DNA of 64,000 nucleotides from Spirosoma telluris (GTDB taxonomy: Bacteria; Bacteroidota; Bacteroidia; Cytophagales; Spirosomataceae). Both the position numbers and the translations under genes were made by a program. Below, piece by piece: positions 17,933-28,153 of the stretch (the stretch's first letter is position 1; every line of letters begins with the position of its first letter). Where the stretch lies: positions 1 to 64,000 of the forward strand of contig QLII01000002.1 of NCBI GenBank assembly GCA_003259005.1. Direction: 5' to 3'. A model generated the notes under the pieces. The model saw only the letters and a program-made list of their open reading frames with translations. It was not told the DNA's origin and made no database searches.

Positions 17933-20336
17933 TGACATTATACCCATCTTTTCGGTAGAATCGAGCCAACTTATTTTAAAAGATGGGCGGGTGGCGGTTG
18001 GCTTTTCGGTCAATGGTATAGAAGCCGAAAAGCTATCTGCTAAACAGTACGATTATCTGAATACCCTGCTTTTTGGCGCGTTAAAAGTACTTCCGGAAGG
18101 AACGATCGTTCAAAAGCTTGATGCCTATTATTTCAAGGAGTATCAGACCTCTACCCGGGATAAAACGTACTTTCAGCGCCGGACCATAGAGCATTTTACC
18201 GAACGAAAAATTTTACTTCATGACGGCTATTTGCTGATCAGCATGGGGCCCGAACTCGAACGGGATCGCAACGCAGCCAACACTTTATTTGCCCTGGGTC
18301 GGAGTTTAACCAAAAATCCATTTGACAGAATTGAGGATCGCCAAGCCGCTATTGAGCAGGTGGCGGCCGATTTTACAACTACGCTGGCTTCGTTTGAGGG
18401 TATTTCGTTCAACCGGCTAGATGATGAAGGTTTGCAAAACCTCTATCTGCAATATTATAACCTGGAATTTGATAAGGCGTATCAGCCAACCGATGCATTG
18501 AGAACCTTTGGCCCCTCCTCAACCCACGCGGCCATTGGTGAAAAGCGGGTGAATGTAATTACCATGTCTGGTCAGGGTAGCCCGCTAGAGCCCTTCGCAC
18601 GCAATGCCCGTAACATTATGTCGCCCTGGCTGTATCCGCTGACTAATTACCTCTACTTCCCGCATGTATTGAGCGTGTCGATAAAGATCATGAATAAAGA
18701 AAAGATCTTATCCGACATGGATACAACGGCTAAGGTCATTCAGAACCTCGACTTTATGATGACCCAGGATAATCGAATCAAGCGGGAAGAAATTCTAGAC
18801 TTTACCGAAGAGGTCAGAAGTGAGAATAAAAACATTGTTTCCACTTCCGTCAATGTCATTCTCTACGGGGGAAATGCGTCCGAGTTAGAACGACACATTC
18901 AGCGAACTGTGGCTGCTTTTCGGGAAATGGGTTCATCGGACTGTTTTATTGAAAGTATGGATACGGCTAATCTATTCATTGCCAACGCACCCGGAAATTC
19001 CGACCAAAACTACCGGTGGCTGACGATGACGGGGGATAATGGAGCCGCTTATCTAAATTTTCTGACCAAATATACTTCGGATGTGAAAGGCGACTTACTG
19101 TGTGACCGCTTTGGGGTTCCAGTTTTAGTCAATCTGTTTAATACCGAATTAGAGAATCAAAATGCACTGGTGATCGGGCCGACCGGGAGCGGAAAATCCT
19201 TTACGATGGCCTGGTTTATTCTGCAACGATTTGACCGGGGCGAACCACAAATCATCATTGATGTGGGCGGTACTTACCTCAGTGCATCGATTGCGCTCGG
19301 CGGTAAATATTTTGAGTATGACCCCGAGCGACCGCTTAAATTCAATCCCTTTTTAGTGGAGCGAAATCCAGATGGAACCTTCGTTTTAAATGGCGACAAA
19401 AATAATTTTCTAACGAACTTATTAACTGTCATTTGGAAAGGGCAGAACGGTACCGTTCGGCAGTCAGAACGGTCAGTCCTAAACGAGTTGCTGTTGCATT
19501 ATTATGTTCACTACAACCAACAGTCTTTAGCGACTGATTCATCGGTTACGGTACCTTCTTTAGCGGGCTTTTATGAGTTCATCATCGAGTATATGGAGTC
19601 AAGCAGTACGGATCGGGAGTACCAGAAACAGGCCGGATCGTTCCATTTTGACGAGTTTTTATTATGCCTAAAACCCTTCGCCATTGGGCACTATAAGGAG
19701 GTCTTAAATTCGGATGAGTACGAGGATTTAGCGGAACAGAAGCTGATTATTTTCGACATGAAAAAAATCAAAACGAACCCTATTCTTTACCCCGTTGTGG
19801 GCATGCTCATCACCGAATTAGCGGCTGATCAGTTGGCGCGTTATCCCAAAATCAATAAATGGATCTACATGGACGAGGCCTGGTCCATGCTGTCGGACAC
19901 CATGACTGACTTTATTGAATTGATGTACCGCACAATTCGGAAGAATAATGGCAGTATGACCATCATTACCCAGGGTATTAACGAAATCATTACCTCTCCG
20001 ATCGGGAAGGCTATCAAAGTGAACGCATCGACCAAGTACATTCTACGCCATACCGATACGGAAGAAATTGATGTGCTTTCCAAAGAACTCGCCTTCACCC
20101 AGCACGAAAAAGACAAAGTGCTCTCACTGCAACTTGACAAGCATTACCGGGAAATCTTTCTAAAGCAGGGTGAATACGGCAAGGTATTCCGCTTAGAAGC
20201 TCCGTTTGCCGTCCAGGCCGTATCCACCTCGAAACCTCAGGAGCGGGAGACACTGCGGCAGCTCACGACCGAATACGGAGACATCTATGCGGCTATCCAA
20301 CAATTTGTTGAACTTAAAAAAACAGGAAAACTATGA
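17898..20336 (+). CDS. traG: VirB4-like conjugation ATPase (Bacteroidetes TraG)
   Basis: A 812-aa protein, normal for VirB4. The Walker A motif GPTGSGKS lies at about residue 427 and the Walker B WIYMDEAW at about 654, followed by a sensor-like TQGINEI. The N-terminal half matches the CagE/VirB4 domain. It powers assembly of the transfer apparatus at the inner membrane. The gene stop overlaps the next start by ATGA (20333-20336). Confidence 0.92.
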   Translation: MFSIDNNTKTVDDIIPIFSVESSQLILKDGRVAVGFSVNGIEAEKLSAKQYDYLNTLLFGALKVLPEGTIVQKLDAYYFKEYQTSTRDKTYFQRRTIEHFTERKILLHDGYLLISMGPELERDRNAANTLFALGRSLTKNPFDRIEDRQAAIEQVAADFTTTLASFEGISFNRLDDEGLQNLYLQYYNLEFDKAYQPTDALRTFGPSSTHAAIGEKRVNVITMSGQGSPLEPFARNARNIMSPWLYPLTNYLYFPHVLSVSIKIMNKEKILSDMDTTAKVIQNLDFMMTQDNRIKREEILDFTEEVRSENKNIVSTSVNVILYGGNASELERHIQRTVAAFREMGSSDCFIESMDTANLFIANAPGNSDQNYRWLTMTGDNGAAYLNFLTKYTSDVKGDLLCDRFGVPVLVNLFNTELENQNALVIGPTGSGKSFTMAWFILQRFDRGEPQIIIDVGGTYLSASIALGGKYFEYDPERPLKFNPFLVERNPDGTFVLNGDKNNFLTNLLTVIWKGQNGTVRQSERSVLNELLLHYYVHYNQQSLATDSSVTVPSLAGFYEFIIEYMESSSTDREYQKQAGSFHFDEFLLCLKPFAIGHYKEVLNSDEYEDLAEQKLIIFDMKKIKTNPILYPVVGMLITELAADQLARYPKINKWIYMDEAWSMLSDTMTDFIELMYRTIRKNNGSMTIITQGINEIITSPIGKAIKVNASTKYILRHTDTEEIDVLSKELAFTQHEKDKVLSLQLDKHYREIFLKQGEYGKVFRLEAPFAVQAVSTSKPQERETLRQLTTEYGDIYAAIQQFVELKKTGKL

Positions 20337-21291
20337 ACATGGCTGGCTTTATTCTGCTTCAGGCTTCCTACAACATAGGCGAAATATTCTTCCGCGCGGC
20401 CCAGAAACTAATTGACGGCATGGCCACCAAATGCCTAACGTTCATTCCCCTCATGCTCTTTCTGCACGTGGTGATTTCGCTGGCCAAAATGTATTTTGGT
20501 GATATGCGGTTTGATCCATCGGCCATCATCAAAGTAATAGCCATATGGATTTGTCTGGCGGCTTACTCCCCTTTAGTATACGCCATTTATGATGCTACCC
20601 TGTGGTTTACAAGCTTAACGGGAATCGATAGCAGTACAGACATTTTAAAGTCATTGAACACGCTCTCCGAGACGGGTTATTTAAAGAAACATACGTCTGA
20701 ATTTTCCTTCCCAAACGTCAAAGTACCCTTTGACGACGCCACGTCGTTTTTTACCTGGTTGATTCTGGCCGTGGAGAATGGATTGGCGATGATTGTACGG
20801 CTGTTTGTTGAGCGAATCAAAAGTATGCTATTGGCCTTTACGCTGGCATGTGGGCCGGTAGCGTTTACCATTGCCACCATACCGGGGTTTGGGGAACCAT
20901 TGGCCACTGGCTACGCATCTTTATCTCTACGTCACTCTGGGGTCTTACGCTATCCATACTGGATGCAATTATGGCCGCTTTTATTCACGATTTCGATATT
21001 CCATCGGGAACAACGCTGTCCGAAGCATCAGCCGTCTTGGATGTATTAGTCATCAATGGGGCCGTTATTCTCATGTACTTAAGTGTGCCCCTGTTAACCT
21101 CTTTCTTTATTGGCAGTGCGGCATCAGCTTCGTTTCTGCGGGCTGCGCAGGGCGCTGCCGGTTCAGCGGCTATGCTGGCTGGTGGAGCAGCCAACAAAGC
21201 CCTGAATGATTATCGCCAGGATCGCGAAAAACGAAAAGAGCAGCAGCGTGAGCGCCAAAAGATGTTAGAAAGCAGCGATCAAATCGCCTAA
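20333..21291 (+). pseudogene. traJ: VirB6-like TraJ transfer protein, split by one frameshift
   Basis: Two frames (20333-21049 and 20848-21291) join near 20893, where TTTGGGGAACC lacks a base. Adding a G gives GFGGTIGHWLRIFISTSLWG. The joined protein is about 319 aa with six to eight TM helices and a charged C-terminal tail (QDREKRKEQQRERQ), as in Bacteroidetes TraJ. It would form the inner-membrane channel. The break is most likely a homopolymer error. Confidence 0.8.
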
Positions 21292-21301
21292 ACGAGCAAT
21301 C

Positions 21302-21928
21302 ATGGTAACAGAAACGAATAAACTCGGTGTGGCCGTCAATTTTAGTAAGGCGTTTACGGCTCTCAAATGGATTACAATCGTTACAGTCCTGCTCCTGTTT
21401 ATTTCCAATGCCTTTTGGGGATGGACCTATTCGACTAGTTTAAAAGAAGCTCGCCAAACGGTGTACGTGGTTTCGGATAAAGGGACTACGGCCGCGGTTG
21501 AATCGCCAACCGCTACCCCTTCGGTATATGAAGCCCGAAACCACATAAAAAACTTTATGCGCCTGATGTTCAGTCATGACGCAGAAACCTTTAAAGACCG
21601 TATCGATCTGGCCTTTAAGCTTATTAACCGGCAGGATGGGTTAGCCATTTATCAGACGTTTCGGGAAGGGAAAGTCTTGGAGAATTATAACCGCTATTCG
21701 ATTCGAACCGAACTGCAAATCGATAGTGTCACCGTCAATGTTTCCTCTCAACCCTATACAGGCATTGTGTATACGCAGCAAAAGGTTCTCTATCCTGATG
21801 AAGTTCAATACGTCCCAATTGCAGCCAAGTTCAATCTGATTCAGACGTACCGCTCCGAGGATAATCCATTCGGGTTGCAGATTAAAGAGTTCAATTTCAT
21901 TGAATATACCCCAAAACGAGAACCCTGA
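21302..21928 (+). CDS. traK: VirB8-like TraK
   Basis: A 208-aa protein. One N-terminal TM helix (WITIVTVLLLFISNAFWGW) is followed by a periplasmic NTF2-like domain (NHIKNFMRLMFSHD, YTGIVYTQQKVLYPDEVQYV, NPFGLQIKEFNFIEY) as in TraK/VirB8. It is a scaffold of the inner-membrane complex. Its last base overlaps the next start (TGATG). Confidence 0.85.
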   Translation: MVTETNKLGVAVNFSKAFTALKWITIVTVLLLFISNAFWGWTYSTSLKEARQTVYVVSDKGTTAAVESPTATPSVYEARNHIKNFMRLMFSHDAETFKDRIDLAFKLINRQDGLAIYQTFREGKVLENYNRYSIRTELQIDSVTVNVSSQPYTGIVYTQQKVLYPDEVQYVPIAAKFNLIQTYRSEDNPFGLQIKEFNFIEYTPKREP

Positions 21929-22719
21929 TGAATAAACTATGGACACTTGCGTTTTGGGCCACCCTACTTCCGGCCACAGCGCAGCATTTAGACACGATTT
22001 CGGTTACTGTCGAAGGAACGAGCTACGTTATTTTTGATGAGCCGATTAGCCTGGTAAACCTGGGAACAAAAGCCTACATTGGTAAAGTGGAAAACGAACG
22101 AATGCTTTTTTTAAAAGCATTAGCACCCAATGCCACACCAACTACTTTATTAATTCAAGCGGGCTCCACGCTATTTACTGGGTACATTCGATACGAGCGA
22201 AAACCGGCGAAAAGCTTTTATGATTACCGGGTATTGGACGGCCCAACTACCCGGCTTGGGCAACCTTCATCGTCAACAGTGGAAGCCCCGGTGAGCTCTA
22301 AGCTTACCCGGATGAAAGTGATCAAACCAAATACGCATATTCGGGAGGTGAAAGATGGCATTGAGCTGGAATGTGTGCAGCTTTTTAACGATCCGGAGCG
22401 CACCTATTTAAAGATCGCTTTTCGGAATACGACCACAGTTGCCTACGTGCTGGATATCGTTTCGTTCACCTATAAGGAAAAATTACCGCGTCGGTTGCGC
22501 AACAAGGTCTCTCCCCAATTTGAGGAAATGAAACCGGATGATCGGTTGGAGCCTGCCCGAATTGAAGCGGGACGAACGGAAGCATTTTACTATTCTATTC
22601 CGCTCTACTCCACAACGGAAGATGGCTATCTGGAAATCATCTTCCGGGAAAAAGTAGGTGCCCGGGTGGTCACCCTAGAAGTACCTGCTCAAAAGATTAT
22701 GAATGCCCCCTTGTTGTAA
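21928..22719 (+). CDS. traN: VirB9-like TraN (DUF4138)
   Basis: A 263-aa protein. A signal peptide ends at PATAQ. The protein has the beta-rich pattern of TraN/DUF4138, with TSYVIFDEPISLVNLGTKAY, ELECVQLFNDPERTYLKIAF and a C-terminal EIIFREKVGARVVTLEVP. It would form the outer-membrane core complex together with the VirB10-like TraM. Confidence 0.82.
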   Translation: MNKLWTLAFWATLLPATAQHLDTISVTVEGTSYVIFDEPISLVNLGTKAYIGKVENERMLFLKALAPNATPTTLLIQAGSTLFTGYIRYERKPAKSFYDYRVLDGPTTRLGQPSSSTVEAPVSSKLTRMKVIKPNTHIREVKDGIELECVQLFNDPERTYLKIAFRNTTTVAYVLDIVSFTYKEKLPRRLRNKVSPQFEEMKPDDRLEPARIEAGRTEAFYYSIPLYSTTEDGYLEIIFREKVGARVVTLEVPAQKIMNAPLL

Positions 22720-22726
22720 TTCCTCA

Positions 22727-23908
22727 ATGTATCAACGTATGACGCTTCAAGCTAAACTAATCGACATTCTGGGGATTCGAAAACAGCCAGAGATGCCACT
22801 CAATCCCCCAACGACAGAGAGTCCGTTGACAGATTCTCCTGACCAACGCGTTCAAAAGGCCCGGGCAATAGCAGCAAAAAACAAGATGACCTTACTTGTC
22901 TTGTTAGCCCTAGTCTTAATTGCAGGGGCTCTGTTCGGTTTACGGACAGTCAGTTTGGGGCTAAGAGGTCTGCGTGTAGTACCCAATGACCCGAATCTGT
23001 ATAAAACCGTAAAAACCAGGTTAGAAAAGTCCAGTATAGTCAGTTCCGTTGAAGCCGAAATCAATAATAACAACCTGAACGGGCAAACGGCAAATCCTGA
23101 TGTAAACTATATAGCCCGTAAATGGAATTACAAACCGATTGGTCAACTCCAGTCGAAGAAGCTACTGGATACGGGTCGTCAACAGACCACCTTGCCGATC
23201 CCGGTTCAGGTAGTCAGAACAGACGCGCCAGTAGCAACTCCATCCAAAGCAAGGTCAGTTGTTCAAAAGCATCAGCTTAAGCGTCAACGCTCAAGGGATG
23301 TTGCCGGGGAGGGCGATCCATTTAATACAGTTCGTGTCACCTTAACAGAATCAGTTACTGCTTCTACACCACGTCCTTCTGCTTCGCCATCGGTCGTCAG
23401 TTCCAGTAACGACGTTGATGGGATACGCTACATTCCAGCGGCAGTATACGGAAAGCAACTGATACGAACAGGCGGGAAAGTCCGCTTTCGAACAACGGAA
23501 GCGGTGACATTTCTATGTGTCTATATACCCCGGAATACCATATTAACGGCAGTGGCGTACCTGGGCTCCGGGCGAATTCAATTTCAGGTTCCCGCCCGTA
23601 TGATCGCTGGCCAAAAGTTACCGGTTGATTTGATGTGCGTCGATACCGATTACCAGACCGGCATTACCTACAATTACGATTATGTCAATGACAATATGCG
23701 GCAGGTAGGCGGCACAACCGTCAACGATGCGGTCAGTAGCGCTACGACGTATATACCCTATGGTTCGGCACTGGGTGTTGTCGGCTCGATTGGTTCTTCA
23801 GCGGCTCGGGGAATAGCCAACGCCGTTACGGCTGGCAGTCGCCAGCGCTCGATTCAACAGGTAGAAATTCAGGATGGGTACCAGGTTTTTTTCAAATCAA
23901 CTAAATAG
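22727..23908 (+). CDS. traM: VirB10-like TraM
   Basis: About 393 aa from ATG 22727 (22739 also possible). A short cytoplasmic part is followed by one TM helix (MTLLVLLALVLIAGALFGL), a long low-complexity periplasmic linker and a C-terminal beta domain (AAVYGKQLIRTGGKVRFRTT, GRIQFQVPARMIAGQKLPVD) as in TraM of Bacteroides conjugative elements. It spans inner and outer membranes in the core complex. Confidence 0.8.
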   Translation: MYQRMTLQAKLIDILGIRKQPEMPLNPPTTESPLTDSPDQRVQKARAIAAKNKMTLLVLLALVLIAGALFGLRTVSLGLRGLRVVPNDPNLYKTVKTRLEKSSIVSSVEAEINNNNLNGQTANPDVNYIARKWNYKPIGQLQSKKLLDTGRQQTTLPIPVQVVRTDAPVATPSKARSVVQKHQLKRQRSRDVAGEGDPFNTVRVTLTESVTASTPRPSASPSVVSSSNDVDGIRYIPAAVYGKQLIRTGGKVRFRTTEAVTFLCVYIPRNTILTAVAYLGSGRIQFQVPARMIAGQKLPVDLMCVDTDYQTGITYNYDYVNDNMRQVGGTTVNDAVSSATTYIPYGSALGVVGSIGSSAARGIANAVTAGSRQRSIQQVEIQDGYQVFFKSTK

Positions 23909-23919
23909 GAAACAGAATC

Positions 23920-25140
23920 ATGAAACGGAAAATCATCTTAGCGGGTGTTCTCTCTTTTTGTATGTTGATCGCCAGACCCGTAAAGGCGCAAATTGCCATT
24001 GATGTAACGGCCATCCAACGGTTAATTGAACTTAAGAATCTGGTTGATAAGGCCAAAAAGCAGCTTGGTGAATTACAAAAAGGGAATACCATCAACAATG
24101 GTACCCGGCAAAATACCAGCGCTTTACTCGAAACGCAGATTGAAATAGAAAACCTGCTGCGGACAGCGGACGAGTTTCTCAACATTGCCGCCCGATTCAG
24201 TAAATTTTCGGATGTGGGCAAGCTGGATACCTTCGGGGAATATGCAAAGGTTCCTTACAATGAATACATCCAGCCGCTTCTGTGGGATCAGGCCTACATT
24301 TTCAGCGTCGTTCAAAGTGATCGGGATCTGAAAGAAACCGACGGCATGAAATTGTATGATTACATCCAAACGGGTAGAACTGCCGAAAGCCAAGCTGAAA
24401 TAGCTGATTTAGGGGAATATTTCGAGGTAAAACGAAATACGTTGAATCGCACTTACGGCTTACAGACAGTCATGCAGAAGCGCAAAATTCAGCAGGCGCT
24501 TGTTTATTACAAGATGGCCGAGGAAATCGAGAAGAAAGCCTTCGCCATGAATCTGGCCGTCAAGGGAGATATCAAAGGTACGCCCCTGATGGTCGCCAAT
24601 AAAGGGTTATTCAGTACAGGCTCTCTGGCTAATGGAAACATTTTTAGTGATCCCTTCTCCTTTGACAATACCTGGAATGATGGAGCGATGCAGAATATGC
24701 TCCAGCTTATGACAGGTGGAAGTGGTACGGGTGGCCTTCTAAATGCAATTGGCGATCTGTTTAAAGGACCTGATCAAAAAATGATGGAGCTCCAGGTGCA
24801 GAACATGATTGCTCGGGCGCAGGCCGATGCTCTAAAAACGGCAATGGCTTCGTTTCAGGGAAGTTCAGGCGTGGATTATGGGGCATTTTCGCAAGCTCCA
24901 TCGACCGGCGCATCGGCATTTGGTACATCTTCGGCGGCTACCAGTCTACGGATGACGACCGGCGAGCGCATGTCAAATCAAAAAGGGGCCATTGATCTGT
25001 ACGTAAAAGCCGCTGAGCTCCGTCAAAAAGGAGACGAGTTAATGTTTGAAGCGGTCCAACGGACAGCGGAGCAAAAATATGTCGACGGAGCGCGCGAACG
25101 AAGCTTCCAACGGTATGCTTTGGCGGCCATTAAGTTATGA
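23920..25140 (+). CDS. VirB5-like secreted conjugation protein (TraI/DUF4141-like)
   Basis: A 406-aa protein. A signal peptide ends at RPVKAQ. The N-terminal half is helical with coiled-coil character (LIELKNLVDKAKKQLGEL, RTADEFLNIAARF) like VirB5/TraI. The middle has Gly/Ser-rich segments. The C-terminus is Ala-rich. It overlaps the following lipoprotein gene by ATGA (25137-25140). A pilus-tip or periplasmic assembly role is likely by homology pattern. Confidence 0.68.
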   Translation: MKRKIILAGVLSFCMLIARPVKAQIAIDVTAIQRLIELKNLVDKAKKQLGELQKGNTINNGTRQNTSALLETQIEIENLLRTADEFLNIAARFSKFSDVGKLDTFGEYAKVPYNEYIQPLLWDQAYIFSVVQSDRDLKETDGMKLYDYIQTGRTAESQAEIADLGEYFEVKRNTLNRTYGLQTVMQKRKIQQALVYYKMAEEIEKKAFAMNLAVKGDIKGTPLMVANKGLFSTGSLANGNIFSDPFSFDNTWNDGAMQNMLQLMTGGSGTGGLLNAIGDLFKGPDQKMMELQVQNMIARAQADALKTAMASFQGSSGVDYGAFSQAPSTGASAFGTSSAATSLRMTTGERMSNQKGAIDLYVKAAELRQKGDELMFEAVQRTAEQKYVDGARERSFQRYALAAIKL

Positions 25141-25499
25141 AAACCACTCTGCCTCTTCTGCTTATCTGTCTGATGGTAATGGGCTGTTCGTCTAAACCGA
25201 ACGCCCCTGAGCATATCTGTGCGGTTTACCTCAGCTGCATCAATGCGCAAAAATGGGAACTGGCCTCCCGGTACGTATTCGATGAGACGCCCTCACTCCT
25301 GCAACTGTCACCCCTGTTAACCAAGAATTATCAGTACAAGAAATTCAACTTTATCCGGGCTGACTACGGAAAAGATTCAAGTCGGGTACGGGTAAACGGT
25401 GTGCTCATCTATGCCGATGAGACGTATTTGGATTCGGTTTTTCTGCTTGAAAAAGATTCAACCCAATTCCCAAACACATGGAAAATAAAATCACTCTAA
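25137..25499 (+). CDS. T4SS-operon lipoprotein (VirB7-position)
   Basis: A 120-aa lipoprotein with a lipobox ending MVMGC at residue 17, then a small NTF2-like fold (AVYLSCINAQKWELASRYVF, VFLLEKDSTQFPNTWKIKSL). It resembles the next gene's periplasmic domain. Its place in the operon recalls VirB7, a lipoprotein stabilising the outer core, but there is no clear sequence link. Confidence 0.6.
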   Translation: MKTTLPLLLICLMVMGCSSKPNAPEHICAVYLSCINAQKWELASRYVFDETPSLLQLSPLLTKNYQYKKFNFIRADYGKDSSRVRVNGVLIYADETYLDSVFLLEKDSTQFPNTWKIKSL

Positions 25500-25978
25500 A
25501 AAGCAGGCTACCCATTATCACGTTTATAGCATTAGCATTACTGGGGTTTTCGGTCATGGTCGCTGAACTCATCGTTCACGTTTCGGCTAAGAAACGAAAA
25601 GCCACGTTGCCTGCCATCACCAATACCCCAATGGAGCCCAAGCAGGTGTTACTGACAGTTTACCAGGAGGCTAATAAGTACTTTCTCGGCGACAAAACGG
25701 TGTTGAATCAGGCTGTCTATACGTACTGTTCTAAACCGCTGATTCAGGAATTTAGTAAAACGCCGGGCATTATGGAACAGACGTTCGCCAGAGAAACGCG
25801 CATTGGCCGGTTAAAAAAGGTAGAGGTGGTTACTCAGCACTATCAAGGAGCGGATTCGGCGATGGTCAGTGCCAGGGCGTTCTATAATGATGGCTTTTCC
25901 AAAACATTTAACCAGCTTTTCGTCAAAGAGAATGGCCGGTGGAAATTAGGCCTGTCCTACGGGCGTGATATTAACTGA
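25478..25978 (+). CDS. Membrane-anchored NTF2-like protein in the T4SS operon
   Basis: A 166-aa protein overlapping the lipoprotein gene by 22 nt. One TM helix near the N-terminus (LPIITFIALALLGFSVMVAE) is followed by a periplasmic domain ending FVKENGRWKLGLSYG, a common ending of NTF2-like folds. It may be a second VirB8-type or accessory core subunit. Not recognised more precisely. Confidence 0.55.
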   Translation: MENKITLKSRLPIITFIALALLGFSVMVAELIVHVSAKKRKATLPAITNTPMEPKQVLLTVYQEANKYFLGDKTVLNQAVYTYCSKPLIQEFSKTPGIMEQTFARETRIGRLKKVEVVTQHYQGADSAMVSARAFYNDGFSKTFNQLFVKENGRWKLGLSYGRDIN

Positions 25979-25991
25979 TTCAAGTAAGATC

Positions 25992-26036
25992 CGAGTCCGT
26001 AAAAAGAACCACTCATCTGGGCTTTTTACGGACTCG
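25992..26036 (+). terminator. Strong hairpin between the T4SS operon and virD4
   Basis: A perfect 15-bp stem, CGAGTCCGTAAAAAG (25992-26006) and its complement (26022-26036), with a 15-nt loop, 14 nt after the previous stop. It likely ends or attenuates the operon before the coupling-protein gene. Confidence 0.65.
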
Positions 26037-26055
26037 TGTACAGTTCTCTCTGGTT

Positions 26056-27942
26056 ATGCATATAAATCAACTTAAAATTGGCATCTGGAGCCTGACACTT
26101 TTACTACTGGCATTACTGTGCCTGGAGGGGGTGATTCAATATAACCCCCTCCTATTTACTCCTTTTGTCTTGCTTCAGGTTTTTAAAACGGGTTTTGTTC
26201 TCCGGGTTGGATTTATTGTCCTGTACGCTTGTTGCTTCTTACTGCCTGAAACCTCCCTACAGGCTGAACTAGAACGAAAAAAGCAAAAGAGTTTTTTCAG
26301 TGTTGACCGAATTGCCTTACTACTGATCGGAGGTTGTTTTTTACTGGGCTGTCTGCTGCTGTTTAAATTTGAACTCTTTCCCTTCAGCTATTATGTGGAA
26401 CTGGCAGGACTACTGCTGGTGATTCCATCAACCCCATTTTTAACTCATTTCGTAAAAGGCGACCAAACGAAGTATAGAATACCAACGGATAAAAAGCAGA
26501 TCGACAATCCGGATTCGTTCAGTTTCCGGGGAGCCAATGGAACGTGGGTAAACATTCCGAATCCAGCGCGGGGCGTGGGGATCATCGGTTCAAATGGCTC
26601 AGGTAAAACGGCCTCAGTCGCCCATCAGATTATTGCTCAGGCTGCCTATAAGAATTACACCGGTGTACTCTTTGATTTTAAGTTTCCCTCGCTCACGGAG
26701 TATGCATACAATCACTATAGCCGTTCTGAATGCCAGGTCGATCTAGCTATCGTCAATTTTGTCGACCTTTCCAGAAGTCATCGGATCAACCCCCTCCTAC
26801 CCGAACTGTTATATTTTCAGGCGTACGCCTACGAATTTGCCGCTGCATTTTATTGTACGCTCAACCGGAAAGCCATTCGGGAAAAGGACTTTTGGGATAC
26901 GTCCGCCATTTCCATTTTAGCGGGTGTCATCTGGTATATGAAGATTCATTATCCCAACTACTGTACATTACCGCATGTACTCAATATGATTCTGGGTCAT
27001 GATGTATACCAGTTGATCGGGTTATTAGAAACTAACTACGAGACCAAAACGATTGTGGCCAGCGTCAGTACTGCCATTCGAACCAAAGCAGAACCTCAGC
27101 TAGCGGGTCAGTACGGTACGCTGCAAAATGCGTTGGGGCGAATGAATACCAAGGAGATAGCCTGGGTCTTATCAGGCGATGATTTTGACATTAACTTGAA
27201 TGACCCCCAACACCCCAAACTGCTTTGCATTGGTACCAAACAGGATATTATTGAGGCCCTTTCACCCGTTGTCTCGCTGCTGATTACGGCTTCACTGAAG
27301 CAGTTAAATAACCCCGATAAATTACACAGTATGGTGTTGCTGGATGAGGGCCCTCAGTGCTACATACCGAACCTTTCCGATCTACCGGCTACGGCGAGAA
27401 GTAACAAAGTAGCTACCATTTATATGGCACAGGATATTAGCCAGATGATCAAGGCTTACGGTAAAGAAGAAGCATACGCGATTATATCTAACCTAAACAC
27501 CCAGTTATTTGGGAAGAATCCTAATATCGAAACGGGTGAGTATGTGAGTAAGCTGTTTGGGAAAGAGGAAATGCTTCAGCGGAATGAGAGTCAGAACCGG
27601 AGCAACCCTAACGGTATAGATTCAAAATCTGGCTCCCACAGCCAGGGCGTAAGTTTTTCACTTCAGGACAAAGCGTTGTTTAAGCCTCATGAAGTAAACC
27701 GAATGGAAACCGGCGAATTTGTGGGTATTACAGCTGAAACTGTTGAGCCCGTTTTTCATACGCGGTTAAAGCTGCCTACGTATACCTTTGCCGAAGGGAC
27801 GAACCGTAAGCTACCCGTTTTTTATACAGACGTCGATGCAGATTTAAATTTTGAACGCATACGGGTCGAATGCGAAGCTATTGTTAAAGGGTTAATTCAG
27901 CCAGAGAATGAACATCAGTTGATAGCAGGTAATCTGCGCTAG
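26056..27942 (+). CDS. Type IV coupling protein (VirD4/TraD-like)
   Basis: A 628-aa protein. The N-terminus has about four TM helices. The Walker A motif GSNGSGKT lies at about residue 177, followed by FDFKFPSLTEYAYNHY. The Walker B VLLDEGPQCYIPNLSDLPAT and the motif TIYMAQDISQMIKAYG are those of TraG/VirD4 coupling ATPases. It brings the relaxosome to the secretion channel. It sits downstream of the T4SS genes behind a hairpin, so it may have its own promoter. Confidence 0.9.
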   Translation: MHINQLKIGIWSLTLLLLALLCLEGVIQYNPLLFTPFVLLQVFKTGFVLRVGFIVLYACCFLLPETSLQAELERKKQKSFFSVDRIALLLIGGCFLLGCLLLFKFELFPFSYYVELAGLLLVIPSTPFLTHFVKGDQTKYRIPTDKKQIDNPDSFSFRGANGTWVNIPNPARGVGIIGSNGSGKTASVAHQIIAQAAYKNYTGVLFDFKFPSLTEYAYNHYSRSECQVDLAIVNFVDLSRSHRINPLLPELLYFQAYAYEFAAAFYCTLNRKAIREKDFWDTSAISILAGVIWYMKIHYPNYCTLPHVLNMILGHDVYQLIGLLETNYETKTIVASVSTAIRTKAEPQLAGQYGTLQNALGRMNTKEIAWVLSGDDFDINLNDPQHPKLLCIGTKQDIIEALSPVVSLLITASLKQLNNPDKLHSMVLLDEGPQCYIPNLSDLPATARSNKVATIYMAQDISQMIKAYGKEEAYAIISNLNTQLFGKNPNIETGEYVSKLFGKEEMLQRNESQNRSNPNGIDSKSGSHSQGVSFSLQDKALFKPHEVNRMETGEFVGITAETVEPVFHTRLKLPTYTFAEGTNRKLPVFYTDVDADLNFERIRVECEAIVKGLIQPENEHQLIAGNLR

Positions 27943-28153
27943 TCTATTACATAACTACAACTTTAATTTAAACTGGGCTTCTTATTGTAACTGGGCGGAA
28001 ATTTACGCCGGGCCGTCGATACGGTCGCTTCAGCGCTCCGATTCAAACGAGATATATAGTTTATAGCAACAAGTTTTTGTCTCAGATAGGAGCGTTTTCC
28101 TTAGAATGCAAAATTAAACAAGCAAGAGTGCCTCCCCTGCTTCTTTTACTCCA
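27943..28153. other. Intergenic stretch with a REP-like motif
   Basis: No gene seen. It contains TCGCTTCAGCGCTCCGATT near 28025-28045, which matches, with one change, the motif at 56787-56804 and (inverted) at 57053-57072. Confidence 0.35.
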